NCBI GenBank assembly: GCA_016934535.1
Contig: JAFGSQ010000007.1
Coordinates: 39,996-103,995, forward strand
Source of the DNA: a candidate division WOR-3 bacterium
GTDB taxonomy: Bacteria > SDB-A
Length of the DNA stretch: 64,000 bases
Direction of reading: 5' to 3'
Shown here: piece after piece, positions 25,085 through 33,892 of the stretch
How the letters are laid out: every line of letters starts with the position of its first letter
How positions within the stretch are numbered: position 1 is the first letter of the stretch
Notes under the pieces: generated by a model
What the model was told of the DNA's origin: nothing
The model's database searches: none
What the model saw: only the letters and a program-made list of their open reading frames with translations
Position numbers and translations under genes: made by a program

Positions 25085-27441
25085 TGCCACTGTCTCAAAA
25101 CGAAAAAAGGATTTTGAAACAAGCGGCGGATTATACACGCCTCAAACGATACGACGAAGCAATTGTTATATGCAAGAAACTTCTCGAAATAAACGATGAT
25201 CCCGAAGTTCACAAGCAACTTGGCGATTTGTTCGAAAGAACTAACAGAATCGAAGATGCAAAAGAACATTTTTTACTGTCGGCGAAACTCTACGAAAAAC
25301 TTGACATGCTGAGGGAAGCTCTGGGTATATACACCAGATTGTCGACGAGAATAATGAAAGGCGAAGAGGAGGAACTGGGTTTCGACAAAGCTCAACTTTA
25401 CCTCAAACAGAATATGATTGCGGAAGCCATAAAAGAATTGACTTCTTACGGTTTCCGGAAAATCGAACAGAATGACCTACACGAGGCTTTCAAATCTTTT
25501 GACAAAGTCGTCGAACTTGAACCCATGAACATGAAAATCAGGGCTAAGTATTCGGACCTTCTGGAACAAAAAGGGCAATACCAAAAAGTTGTTGAAAATT
25601 ACGAATTCATGAAGAAATATTTTCAAAAAGAAAATGAAGTAAAAGCCGTTAAAGAAATTGAAAAAAAGATCGAAGCCATGAAGTCAAAAATGACAACAGT
25701 AATAACCGGCGAAAGAAAAGAAGAAAAGAGAGAGGCGGGAGAAGAGCGGGGGGATTTCGGGTTCATGCTCGGCGAATTTGTCACGGAAGAAATTGAAAAG
25801 GCTAAAGAAACAGCCGACAATGAGGAAATTGCCTCTACGATAACACAGAATTTTTATGATGATTTTCCTGTCGCACAAAAGGAATCCGAGGCCGTAGCGA
25901 ACCCTTACGTAGAAATAAAACTTGAGGACTCCCAACTGGCTCCTCTTCCCACCTTGTCGAAAATCGGAGAAGGGATAGAAATTATTGAAGTTGAATTTGA
26001 AAGAGAAGAAAAAGATATAAAAGCAAAACCTGTAAAGGAAATTGAACTGGACATAAGCGACATAAAAATTGACCGGGGTTTGTCACTTGAAGACATATTC
26101 GAAACAAAGAAAGCTCAAAAGACGAAAGAAAACGGTAAAGTCGTTCCCGTGGAACGGATTTTTGCCGCGTCTGAACCAGCACCCAGACAGACGGACGATT
26201 TTTTTGAACTGATGGAAGACAATACCGAAGAAGCTAAATCAGAATTTGCCGAATCGGCTGATACTACCCAGGATTTGCTATCAGGCCTGGATCTGGACGA
26301 ACTTATCAGGGAGATAAAAGATGTCAAAGCGGGGGATCATGTGTTTGTTCAGGACAGCCTCCAGAGAATCGAAGTTAATGAAAAAGTAAAGAGAAGAGAA
26401 GACACAGTAGCGATGTCTTCTCTCGATCAGTCCTTGTCACTTGATTCGCTTCTTGAAGGAGGTGTCGATTCTTGGAACAATCTGGCTGCGGAGCTGGCAA
26501 AAGATATGCTCGAAAGCAAGGGGATAGGAGATCTCAAAGAAACTCAGAACAAAATGCTCACCGAAAGATCAACGTGGGAAGAGTTTGAAGAACAAGCAGA
26601 CCTTTTGCTTTCAGTCGGTGAAGTCGAAGAAGCTGTAGATTATCTGTATCAGGCTTCCGAAGCATATTACGATGAGAACCAGCTCGAAAAAGCCTGGATA
26701 CTTTATGATAAAATAGTCGATCTCAGGCCTTTTGAACTGAGACCTAGACAAAAAATGGTTCAAATTGCCCTGAAAATGGATGATAAAGAAAAAGCAGTCA
26801 AAGCCTATATTTCCCTTTACGATTGTCAAAAACTGAGGGGAGCGTTTGTTGACGCTGAAGAAACAATGAAGAAACTTAGAAAAATCGCACCGGATAATCC
26901 CGGCGTCATATCGAGAGATGTATCGAAACCTGTTGAAGCAGAGCCTTACCATCAATCCCTGGACTTGAGCGAGTTGCTCGAACACGAACATGCAAAAAGC
27001 AGAATGAGTGCAGACAGCGTGGGAACGCTGATTGACGAATTCAAAGAAGAGGTTTATCAAAGCATTAGCTCTTCTGAAAGGGAAAACTTCGACGCTCATT
27101 ACGATCTCGGAATTACATTCAAGGAGATGGGTTTGATCGAAGAAGCCATGGAAGAATTCAACACAGCAACAAAATCAAAAAAATCCTACGTTAAATCCAT
27201 TGAAATGATAGCCAATTGCCTTCTCGAACTCGACAAGAAACACGCCGCTGTCAGGCAACTCGAGGAAGTGATTTCAAGAAACGAGTTTAATGAAAATGAA
27301 CTTGTCGGAATAAGGTATCTTCTCGGAAGTTTATACGAAGAAAACGGAGAGGAAGAAAAAGCGAAGCATCAGTATTTCCAAGTGATGAAAGTTTATCCGG
27401 ATTTTTCTGACATAAAGGACAGGATAAAAAAATATAAATAA
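25084..27441 (+). CDS. Large TPR protein with an acidic disordered centre
   Basis: A 785-residue cytoplasmic protein. Residues 10-210 and 500-785 contain consecutive TPR repeats (YDEAIVICKKLLEI near the start; AHYDLGITFKEMGLIEEAMEEF near the end). The centre (about 215-490) is charged and probably disordered, with repeated LSLEDIF/LSLDSLLE-type short motifs that could be docking peptides. There is no signal peptide. Its start overlaps the stop of the ExeA-like ATPase. TPR proteins of this kind act as adaptors; which partner is bound cannot be read from sequence. Convergent with rarA, 10 bases apart, with only a weak A+T stem between them. Confidence 0.82.
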   Translation: MPLSQNEKRILKQAADYTRLKRYDEAIVICKKLLEINDDPEVHKQLGDLFERTNRIEDAKEHFLLSAKLYEKLDMLREALGIYTRLSTRIMKGEEEELGFDKAQLYLKQNMIAEAIKELTSYGFRKIEQNDLHEAFKSFDKVVELEPMNMKIRAKYSDLLEQKGQYQKVVENYEFMKKYFQKENEVKAVKEIEKKIEAMKSKMTTVITGERKEEKREAGEERGDFGFMLGEFVTEEIEKAKETADNEEIASTITQNFYDDFPVAQKESEAVANPYVEIKLEDSQLAPLPTLSKIGEGIEIIEVEFEREEKDIKAKPVKEIELDISDIKIDRGLSLEDIFETKKAQKTKENGKVVPVERIFAASEPAPRQTDDFFELMEDNTEEAKSEFAESADTTQDLLSGLDLDELIREIKDVKAGDHVFVQDSLQRIEVNEKVKRREDTVAMSSLDQSLSLDSLLEGGVDSWNNLAAELAKDMLESKGIGDLKETQNKMLTERSTWEEFEEQADLLLSVGEVEEAVDYLYQASEAYYDENQLEKAWILYDKIVDLRPFELRPRQKMVQIALKMDDKEKAVKAYISLYDCQKLRGAFVDAEETMKKLRKIAPDNPGVISRDVSKPVEAEPYHQSLDLSELLEHEHAKSRMSADSVGTLIDEFKEEVYQSISSSERENFDAHYDLGITFKEMGLIEEAMEEFNTATKSKKSYVKSIEMIANCLLELDKKHAAVRQLEEVISRNEFNENELVGIRYLLGSLYEENGEEEKAKHQYFQVMKVYPDFSDIKDRIKKYK

Positions 27442-27451
27442 TCGGTCGGCG

Positions 27452-28708
27452 TTATTCTTTTCTTACATTTATTTTCCGCCTTTTCCCGTTCCAAAAAGCA
27501 ATTCTTTTTTTTATTTCACTTTCAAAACCTCTGTCCGAAGGATTGTAAAATGAAAGTTGGGAAACTTTCGGAGGAAGAGTCACTTGTCCCGAGAAGGCGT
27601 CCGGGAAATCGTGGTCGTATTTGTAATCTTTGCCGTGGCCAGATTCTTCAGCCAGTTTTGTCGGTGCGTTTCGGAGATGCAAAGGAACCGGAAGATTTCC
27701 CGTCTTTTTGATCGTAGAGTTAACACGGCTCCATGCAGAATAAAGAGCATTTGACTTTGGCGCAGTAGAAAGATAAACAGCGGCTTCAACCAGAGCAAGT
27801 TCTGCTTCCGGCATACCTACGTAATCGAACGCGAGACGGGCTTGAACGGCTACCGTCAGTGCGTTGGGATCAGCCATACCTATGTCTTCCGAAGCTATAC
27901 GTATCATTCTCCTCAAGATGTATAGAGGATCGGTTCCGGATAGTATCATCCTCGCAAGATAATACAATGATCCCTGGGGATCGCTGGATCGCACGCTCTT
28001 GTGGAAAGCACTTATCATGTCGTAAAAATAATCCCCTCTTTTGTCGAAAAGAAGAATCTTTTCAAGTCTTTTCTCGATTTCTGTCTCGCGGTTGTCTTCC
28101 GAAAGAACTGATTCGAGCAGATTAATCGCTCTTCTCGCGTCGCCTTCCGATGCGTCGGAAATTTTTAAAAGGATTTTGTCGGATAAAAATTGCCCGGCAG
28201 TCATTTTAACGGCTCTTTTTAGTATTTTCATAACTTCTTCTTCAGACAGGGGAGTGAAAATGAAAAGCCGGACTCTTGAAAGCAGGGGCGGATTGATGTA
28301 AAAGGAAGGATTCTCGGTCGTGGAGCCTATTAAAGTGACTGTGCCCGATTCCACGAAAGGTAGGAGAACGTCCTGTTGTGATTTTGAAAATCTGTGAATT
28401 TCATCGAGAAAAAGAAAAGATTGTCCGAATATCCCTGAAACACCAGAACAAGCGATTTCCCTGATTCTGTTTACTCCAATCAGAACAGCGCTTTCAGTGT
28501 AAAATGGGACGTTCGGATTCGACACTGATATCAGTTTTGCCAAAGTGGTTTTCCCTGATCCCGGCGGTCCCCAAAAAATCATTGAAGGAAATTTATTCTT
28601 TTTGAAACATGAATTAAGCTCAGCTCCTTCGGACAATATGTGATTTTGACCAAAAAAATCCGAAAGGCTTTTAGGTCTTATTTTTTCTGCGAGCGGGGTG
28701 TTGTCCAT
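27452..28708 (-). CDS. rarA: Replication-associated recombination protein A (MgsA/RarA), AAA ATPase
   Basis: A clamp-loader-like AAA ATPase of 418 residues acting at stalled replication forks. Visible are the N-terminal LAEKIRPKSLSDFFGQ, Walker A GPPGSGKTT (about 46), Walker B LFLDEIHRF (about 99), sensor 1 STTENPSF and the C-terminal tetramerisation domain with DPNALTVAVQAR and GHGKDYKYDHD. Length and motif order match the family. It is divergent from the dcw cluster and shares its 169-base upstream region. A -10-like TATAAT lies about 25 bases before its ATG, but I see no convincing -35. Confidence 0.95.
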   Translation of the reverse strand: MDNTPLAEKIRPKSLSDFFGQNHILSEGAELNSCFKKNKFPSMIFWGPPGSGKTTLAKLISVSNPNVPFYTESAVLIGVNRIREIACSGVSGIFGQSFLFLDEIHRFSKSQQDVLLPFVESGTVTLIGSTTENPSFYINPPLLSRVRLFIFTPLSEEEVMKILKRAVKMTAGQFLSDKILLKISDASEGDARRAINLLESVLSEDNRETEIEKRLEKILLFDKRGDYFYDMISAFHKSVRSSDPQGSLYYLARMILSGTDPLYILRRMIRIASEDIGMADPNALTVAVQARLAFDYVGMPEAELALVEAAVYLSTAPKSNALYSAWSRVNSTIKKTGNLPVPLHLRNAPTKLAEESGHGKDYKYDHDFPDAFSGQVTLPPKVSQLSFYNPSDRGFESEIKKRIAFWNGKRRKINVRKE

Positions 28709-28813
28709 ATTTTTACTAAAGAATATATTATATTTGAATTATTTGGAACAGAATTTTTCGATTACCTTTAACAAGTATTATAAGGTGTTAATTCTACATA
28801 TAAAAAATAATAC

Positions 28814-28842
28814 TTGACAATTTTACGCATGTTTATTTTAAT
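28814..28842 (+). promoter_or_regulatory. Promoter of the dcw cluster
   Basis: A perfect -35 TTGACA (28814-28819) and a -10 TTTAAT (28837-28842) with a 17-base spacer. Expected transcription starts near 28849, exactly where the MraZ-type repeats begin. No comparably good promoter is seen in the junctions of the following genes. Confidence 0.7.
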
Positions 28843-28848
28843 AACAAG

Positions 28849-28882
28849 TGGGACAAAATGGGTAAAAAGGGGTAAAAATGGG
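28849..28882 (+). promoter_or_regulatory. Probable MraZ operator: four TGGG-type boxes at 10-base spacing
   Basis: TGGG at 28849, TGGG at 28859, GGGG at 28869 and TGGG at 28879 stand in perfect 10-base phase with A-rich spacers. MraZ proteins are known to bind direct TGGG-type repeats upstream of their own gene. Here the array runs from the expected transcript start through the ribosome site (AGGGG, 28868-28872) into the mraZ start codon. Confidence 0.75.
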
Positions 28883-29306
28883 TTTTTATGGAACGCACAA
28901 ATGCACAATAGACGATAAAGGCCGTTTTTTCCTGCCTGTCAGATACCGGAAAGATCTCAATGAAAACAAAATGTTCTTGACGAGGGGATTTGACCGTTGC
29001 CTAAACCTTTACACGGTCCAGGACTGGGAGGAATTCGAAAAAAAACTTCTTGGTCTTCCCGCCAGTAAAAATGATGTACGCAATGTCCTGCGGTATTTCA
29101 TTGGATCAGGCGATTATATGGACATAGACGGTAAAGGCAGAATGAAGATACCTGCCGAACTTTTATCTTTTGCAGATATCAAGAGAGAGATGACTGCGGT
29201 AGGAAGAGGGAATGTTATCGAGATTTGGTCTCATGCAAACTATATGCCCGTCATGGAAAAAATAGACAAAAATATTGTTGACTATTTTGAAAGCCTGGGA
29301 ATTTGA
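28878..29306 (+). CDS. mraZ: Transcriptional regulator MraZ
   Basis: A small AbrB-fold DNA-binding protein of 142 residues with two tandem MraZ domains, each marked by a D-x-K-G-R motif (DDKGRFFLP near residue 13; GKGRMKIP near 79). Family members form rings and repress the dcw operon by binding TGGG-type repeats; such repeats cover the start of this gene, so autoregulation is likely. The ATG lies 5 bases after AGGGG, which is itself one of the repeats. It is the first gene of the cluster and is followed after one base by a STAS gene. Confidence 0.96.
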   Translation: MGFYGTHKCTIDDKGRFFLPVRYRKDLNENKMFLTRGFDRCLNLYTVQDWEEFEKKLLGLPASKNDVRNVLRYFIGSGDYMDIDGKGRMKIPAELLSFADIKREMTAVGRGNVIEIWSHANYMPVMEKIDKNIVDYFESLGI

Positions 29307-29307
29307 A

Positions 29308-29601
29308 GTGAGAAAAAGAATAACCAGGAAAGTCGTACACATATCCGGAGGTTTTGATCCTTTCAACAAGCCTTCTCAGATGAACAAACTCGAGAGATTG
29401 ATTCAGGGAGACGAATACGAAATAGTCATAGATCTGGAAAATCTGGATTACATGCATTTTCAAACCGGAGTACTCCTTGAAACCCTCAAGACAAAACTGA
29501 GATCGAAAGGGAAGAAATTGAGGTTGAAAAATGTCAACGATTATTTTCTTACGGTCCTGAATTTATCCGGTTATAACTGGACTTCGGACCTGACAAAATG
29601 A
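29308..29601 (+). CDS. STAS-domain protein (anti-sigma-antagonist-like) inside the dcw cluster
   Basis: A protein of about 97 residues with STAS-like alternation of strands and helices (VVHISGGFDPF, EIVIDLENLDYMHF, LLETLKTKLRSKGKKLRLKNV). The usual D-S-S-G phosphorylation loop is not present: the loop reads YMHFQTGV, so it may not be switched by a serine kinase like SpoIIAA. It could bind a partner or lipid as in MlaB. I chose the GTG at 29308, one base after the mraZ stop; a TTG start at 29275 would lie inside mraZ. The gene overlaps rsmH by ATGA. A STAS gene between mraZ and rsmH is not part of the standard cluster. Confidence 0.72.
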   Translation: MRKRITRKVVHISGGFDPFNKPSQMNKLERLIQGDEYEIVIDLENLDYMHFQTGVLLETLKTKLRSKGKKLRLKNVNDYFLTVLNLSGYNWTSDLTK

Positions 29602-30488
29602 TTATAACTCAGGATTCTTCACGGAGTGTTCACGATCCGGTTATGGTTCCCTTTGTAGTTTCGATCTTCTCGGTTCTTTACGGCGGAAGGTTTCTAGACT
29701 TGACTGCGGGTCAGGGTGGTCATAGCTACTGGATAATGAGGTCATTGAAACCTTCGTATCTTGTTTGTGTTGACAGGGATAAAGAAGCTTTGGAGTATTC
29801 CGACTTACGACTGAAAAATTTTAACACCGATCATAAGTTCTTCCACATGAGATTCTCGCTTGCATTGGATGCTTTTACAGAAAATAATGAAAGATTCGAC
29901 GGCGTGCTCGCTGATCTCGGCATGTCGAACATGCAGCTTGTTTCTGACAGAGGCTTCAGTTACAAATTTGACACCCCTCTCGACATGAGAATGGACAAAG
30001 ATCAGAAAATCAGTCTTGAAAAAATAATAAAGGATTCGTCAATAGAGGATCTCCGCGGCATTCTTTCCGTCTCAGGGAGAAGAGACGAAGCCAAGTCGCT
30101 GGCTAAAGCCATATTTGAAAAAAAAAATGAGATAAGAACCACCGGGGATCTTACGGACCTGATAAGAAAAAAAGGATCCAGGCACGATGCGGCGAAAAGA
30201 CTTTCACGCTGTTTTCAATCTTTCAGAATGGCCGTGAATGATGAAATCACCGAACTCGAACTGCTTTTGGAAAAATTGCCCGGTATAGTAAATCCCGGCG
30301 GAAGGGTCGTTATAATTTCGTATCAGTCCCAGGAAGATTCAATTGTAAAAAGCCGTTTTCTCGAATGGGAAAAGCGGAACATTGCCTCGAGGATTTTCAA
30401 ACACGTGGTAAAACCTTCAAAGGATGAAAAGGCGAAAAACAGCAAATCGAGAAGCGCTCATTTGAGATGCGCGGAGTTTTTAAGATGA
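29598..30488 (+). CDS. rsmH: 16S rRNA (cytosine1402-N4)-methyltransferase
   Basis: An S-adenosylmethionine-dependent methyltransferase of 296 residues that modifies C1402 in the ribosomal P site (formerly MraW). Visible are HDPVM near the N-terminus, the SAM loop LDLTAGQGGHS (about 34), CVDRDKEAL, and the family signatures LADLGMSNMQL and RGFSYKFDTPLDMRM, followed by RCFQSFRMAVNDE and the C-terminal HLRCAEFLR. Length and order are standard. Its ATG overlaps the STAS gene stop and its stop overlaps ftsL, showing tight coupling. Confidence 0.96.
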   Translation: MIITQDSSRSVHDPVMVPFVVSIFSVLYGGRFLDLTAGQGGHSYWIMRSLKPSYLVCVDRDKEALEYSDLRLKNFNTDHKFFHMRFSLALDAFTENNERFDGVLADLGMSNMQLVSDRGFSYKFDTPLDMRMDKDQKISLEKIIKDSSIEDLRGILSVSGRRDEAKSLAKAIFEKKNEIRTTGDLTDLIRKKGSRHDAAKRLSRCFQSFRMAVNDEITELELLLEKLPGIVNPGGRVVIISYQSQEDSIVKSRFLEWEKRNIASRIFKHVVKPSKDEKAKNSKSRSAHLRCAEFLR

Positions 30489-30781
30489 AGAAGATTTTGA
30501 TCGGGGCCGGGCTGTCCGGATTATTCGTTTTCGCGGGTTTTATACTGACAGTTACTCAGAGATCAACCGCAATGACTTTGACGAACGAAACGTTTTCAAT
30601 GGAGAGAGAAATCGACAGGAAAAAACAGGAATTGTTGAAGGGTCAGATAGTTTTGGACGACAGTTTTTTTTCAGCTGAAATCCTGAGGTCGCTTTCGGAA
30701 ACTCTCGGATATTTCTTTGTAGAAACAAGCGAATCGGCGTCTATAGCAATAATTGATTTGGAAGGTTCTTCGGATGATTAA
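30485..30781 (+). CDS. ftsL: FtsL-like small bitopic division protein
   Basis: A 98-residue protein with one membrane helix (about 4-22) and a short extracytoplasmic coiled coil (about 35-65). FtsL proteins vary so much in sequence that the call rests on size, topology and position between rsmH and ftsI. In the divisome FtsL works with FtsB and FtsQ to activate FtsW-FtsI. I chose the ATG at 30485, which overlaps the rsmH stop (ATGA) and has a GGAG 9 bases upstream; six extra codons upstream have no support. Confidence 0.75.
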   Translation: MKKILIGAGLSGLFVFAGFILTVTQRSTAMTLTNETFSMEREIDRKKQELLKGQIVLDDSFFSAEILRSLSETLGYFFVETSESASIAIIDLEGSSDD

Positions 30782-32426
30782 AAAAATCAGCAAACATCCG
30801 AAAATAGAAATATTGTCTTTTTTAGCGTTCGCTTTACTGTTCGTTTTCGCGCTCGAATCCGGAAAAGTAGCTCTCTCAGAAAATTACCGTCAGAAGGCCA
30901 GGGAAATGACAGCGTACAGTTTTTCACCTGAAATTCTAAGAGGTGCAATTTTGGACAGAAAAGGCAGATGCATTGCCTATTCCCATAAGACAGTCTCAGT
31001 TTTTATGTATCCGGAAAGTATTGATAACAAAGAGGAATGCGCCGAAAGACTTGAAAATATAGGAGTTATGAGAGCCGAAGAATTGTTGGAAATTGCCACC
31101 AATAAACGCGGATTCACTTGGATAATGCGGGACGCATCGGACGATATAAGCCGTTCGGTAAAAGATGAAATGATCCCCGGAGTGGGGGTGTTTTATGATC
31201 AGATAAGATATTACGGGAGGGCAGGATCTTTCAGCAATCTCATAGGATTAGTCGATCCTGCGAACATAGGAATATCGGGTATCGAGTATACTTTCGATAA
31301 TTTCCTGAGAGGTGGCAAAGACACAGCCGTCATGTCGCTGACACAAAGGGGGAATTTGTATCTGGGGGCTTCTTTATTGGAAAGACCGAGATTCAGGGGA
31401 GACGATGTTTATTTAAGTATAGACATGGATGTGCAGGACATCGCTTATGTGGCTTTAAAAAATGCCGTGGAGCGTTTTTCGGCAAAATCCGGAACTGTTG
31501 TGATAATTGACCCGAACACTGGCGCCGTGAGGGCTATGGTCACTGTAGGGGAAAGGAATATTAACATGGCAGTCGACTGGCAGTTCGAACCGGGTTCGAC
31601 TTTTAAGCTAATAATCGCCGGAGCCGCTCTTGCATCAAATTCGGTTCAACTCGATGAAATTGTTGAAACCGGAAAATGCAAAATTGAGATTGGAGACTAC
31701 GTAATAAAAGACGCAGAGATTCACGGGCCGCTCGATTTCAGAGGGGCTTTTATACATTCATCGAATGTAGGAATGGTAACGGTCGCGAGGAAGACAGGGG
31801 CGGGCACTCTGTATAAACACTTGCTGCTTTTCGGATTCGGCGAGAAAACGGACATTGATCTTCCCCACGAAGCGAGAGGTTCCGTCCCCGAAGAAAGTCA
31901 ATGGATAGAGGTGAAACTTGCCACCGTGGCTTTCGGTCAGGGTTTGTCTGTAACTCCTTTGCAAATGGCTGCGGCTTATGCAGCTGTTGCCAACGGCGGA
32001 CTGTTGATAAGGCCGAAAATAGTAGACAGCATTGTTTCTCCCTTACGGGGTACGCTAATAAAAAAAACCGACACACTAAGGCGAGTTCTGCCCGAAGAAA
32101 TTACAGACACTCTTACAGCTCTCCTTGTAGAAGCGGTTGAAACCGGAACGGGAAAAAGCGCACGCGTACAAGGCATGAGAATAGCCGGGAAAACCGGAAC
32201 AGCTCAAATAGCTTCTGAAAGCGGAGGCTACCGTGAAGACGCTTACATATCCTCCTTTATGGGTTATTTTCCAGCTGAAGACCCTGATTATGTAATATGT
32301 GTTGTCATTGAAGAACCCAGAGGAGCTTACTACGGCGGCGCAGTGGCCGCTCCGGTCTTCAGAGAAATCGCCAATTATATAATTTATACCATGACTGTTA
32401 TAGAGACAGCGAGAACCCAGATATGA
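30774..32426 (+). CDS. ftsI: Division-specific peptidoglycan transpeptidase (PBP3/FtsI)
   Basis: A class B penicillin-binding protein of 550 residues that cross-links septal peptidoglycan. It has one N-terminal membrane helix (about 10-28), a pedestal domain starting near the RGAILDRKG motif, and a transpeptidase domain with the active serine in STFK (about 265), the SSN motif in HSSNVGM (about 320) and KTGT (about 470). There is no PASTA domain, unlike many Gram-positive homologues. The ATG at 30774 overlaps the ftsL stop by 8 bases and is preceded by GGAAGG; a TTG at 30753 is unlikely. Confidence 0.95.
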   Translation: MIKKISKHPKIEILSFLAFALLFVFALESGKVALSENYRQKAREMTAYSFSPEILRGAILDRKGRCIAYSHKTVSVFMYPESIDNKEECAERLENIGVMRAEELLEIATNKRGFTWIMRDASDDISRSVKDEMIPGVGVFYDQIRYYGRAGSFSNLIGLVDPANIGISGIEYTFDNFLRGGKDTAVMSLTQRGNLYLGASLLERPRFRGDDVYLSIDMDVQDIAYVALKNAVERFSAKSGTVVIIDPNTGAVRAMVTVGERNINMAVDWQFEPGSTFKLIIAGAALASNSVQLDEIVETGKCKIEIGDYVIKDAEIHGPLDFRGAFIHSSNVGMVTVARKTGAGTLYKHLLLFGFGEKTDIDLPHEARGSVPEESQWIEVKLATVAFGQGLSVTPLQMAAAYAAVANGGLLIRPKIVDSIVSPLRGTLIKKTDTLRRVLPEEITDTLTALLVEAVETGTGKSARVQGMRIAGKTGTAQIASESGGYREDAYISSFMGYFPAEDPDYVICVVIEEPRGAYYGGAVAAPVFREIANYIIYTMTVIETARTQI

Positions 32427-33892
32427 GAACTTTAAAGGAGATAAAGCAAAAATTCCAATATCTGAAGATAATGGGCGCTAATGCAGATGAAATTGAAATT
32501 CACGGTATAGGACCGGATTCGAGAACTGTTGAAAAGGGCGACGTGTTCGTCGCATTAAACGGAAACAATTCAAGAGGAGTTGAATGGGCGGAAAAAGCCG
32601 TTGAAAAAGGCGCCGTTGCGATCCTTTCGGAAAATTGCTCCGGTATTCACTTTGAAGTGCCTCACATAATCTGCCGCGACGTAAAAAAAACATCGATCGA
32701 GTTGGCTGATTTTATTTACGGTAACCCTGTTGATTCCCTTGTTCTAAACGGTATTACGGGGACTAACGGAAAAACGACCACTGCTTTCATGCTCAGATCT
32801 ATTTTCGATAAAGCGGGATATATCACGGGTATGATAGGGACAACGGGGCATTACTTTCCCGGAGAAGTCGAAAAGGCTTTCAATACAACTCCGCCTGCAG
32901 TTGAGTTATTCAGAATTATTGGAAAAATGAAAAATAAAAACGTCAGTCACCTGGTCATAGAAGTGTCTTCTCATGCGCTAACTATGGGAAGAGTGGAAAA
33001 GGTCAAATTTGATACTGTCATATTTTCAAGTTTTGGCCACGATCATCTCGACTGGCACGGCGATGTGGAAAAATACTTTGAGGCAAAATTGAAAATATTT
33101 TCGCTCATGAAAAATGATTCTTTTGCATGTGTCAATTCGTCAGTAGGAAGGAGAAGTGAAATCCTGCAGGCTGCAAGGAAGCCCGTTTATTTTTATTCCA
33201 TGATAAACGGATCGGATTATTGGATAGAACCCGGGGAATCGGATTTAAAATTTTCCACTTTCCTTTTCATGGGAGAAGGGGCGAACTTTGAAATTGAACT
33301 GAAAATACCGGGGCGCATTAACATTCTGAATGCTGCTGGAGCGGCATTATGTGCTCTTAAACTCGGGATTGAAACTCATGTCATCAAGAGAGGTTTGGAA
33401 AGTGTTGAAGAAATCCCGGGAAGAATGCAAAAAATACGATCTAACGCTACGTTCAGCGTGTTCGTAGATTTTGCGCATACACCTGACGCTTTGGAGAATT
33501 TACTCTCGAGCATTAAAGCCATGAAGCCTTCGAGGTTGATTGCTGTTTTCGGATGCGGAGGTGACAGGGACAGTCTCAAAAGACCTCTCATGGGAAAAAT
33601 AGCTGAGATATATTCAGATCTGATCATTCTGACTGATGACAATCCTCGAAGCGAAGACCCGGATGAAATAATTTCACAAATCGAAAACGGAATGTCAGCA
33701 AAACCGCTGATTATAAGAGATAGAAAAGAAGCGATTAGGGTTGCAATAAGGAAAGCTAAAAAAAACGATGTAGTGGTCGTTTGCGGTAAAGGTCACGAAA
33801 CGTATCAGATAAGCGGAGATAAAGTAATCGACTTTGACGACAGAGAGGAAGCAGCTGCAGCCCTCAGGGAGTTAGGATGGAATTCGAACTAG
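32423..33892 (+). CDS. murE: UDP-MurNAc-L-Ala-D-Glu--meso-DAP ligase
   Basis: A cytoplasmic Mur ligase of 489 residues adding the third amino acid of the peptide stem. It has the N-terminal UDP-binding domain (IHGIGPDSRTV), the ATP loop TGTNGKTTT (about 113), the carbamylated-lysine region and the C-terminal domain with DDNPRSEDP. The DNPR motif is the known determinant for meso-diaminopimelate over lysine, so the wall is probably of the mDAP type. FGCGGDRDSLKRPLMG and GKGHETYQ are family hallmarks. It overlaps ftsI by ATGA and murF by 16 bases. Confidence 0.96.
   Translation: MRTLKEIKQKFQYLKIMGANADEIEIHGIGPDSRTVEKGDVFVALNGNNSRGVEWAEKAVEKGAVAILSENCSGIHFEVPHIICRDVKKTSIELADFIYGNPVDSLVLNGITGTNGKTTTAFMLRSIFDKAGYITGMIGTTGHYFPGEVEKAFNTTPPAVELFRIIGKMKNKNVSHLVIEVSSHALTMGRVEKVKFDTVIFSSFGHDHLDWHGDVEKYFEAKLKIFSLMKNDSFACVNSSVGRRSEILQAARKPVYFYSMINGSDYWIEPGESDLKFSTFLFMGEGANFEIELKIPGRINILNAAGAALCALKLGIETHVIKRGLESVEEIPGRMQKIRSNATFSVFVDFAHTPDALENLLSSIKAMKPSRLIAVFGCGGDRDSLKRPLMGKIAEIYSDLIILTDDNPRSEDPDEIISQIENGMSAKPLIIRDRKEAIRVAIRKAKKNDVVVVCGKGHETYQISGDKVIDFDDREEAAAALRELGWNSN

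Noticed and set aside
27441-27460. AATAA/TTATT stem between the TPR gene and rarA as a bidirectional terminator
   Set aside because: Five A+T pairs only and no convincing T tract directly adjoining.
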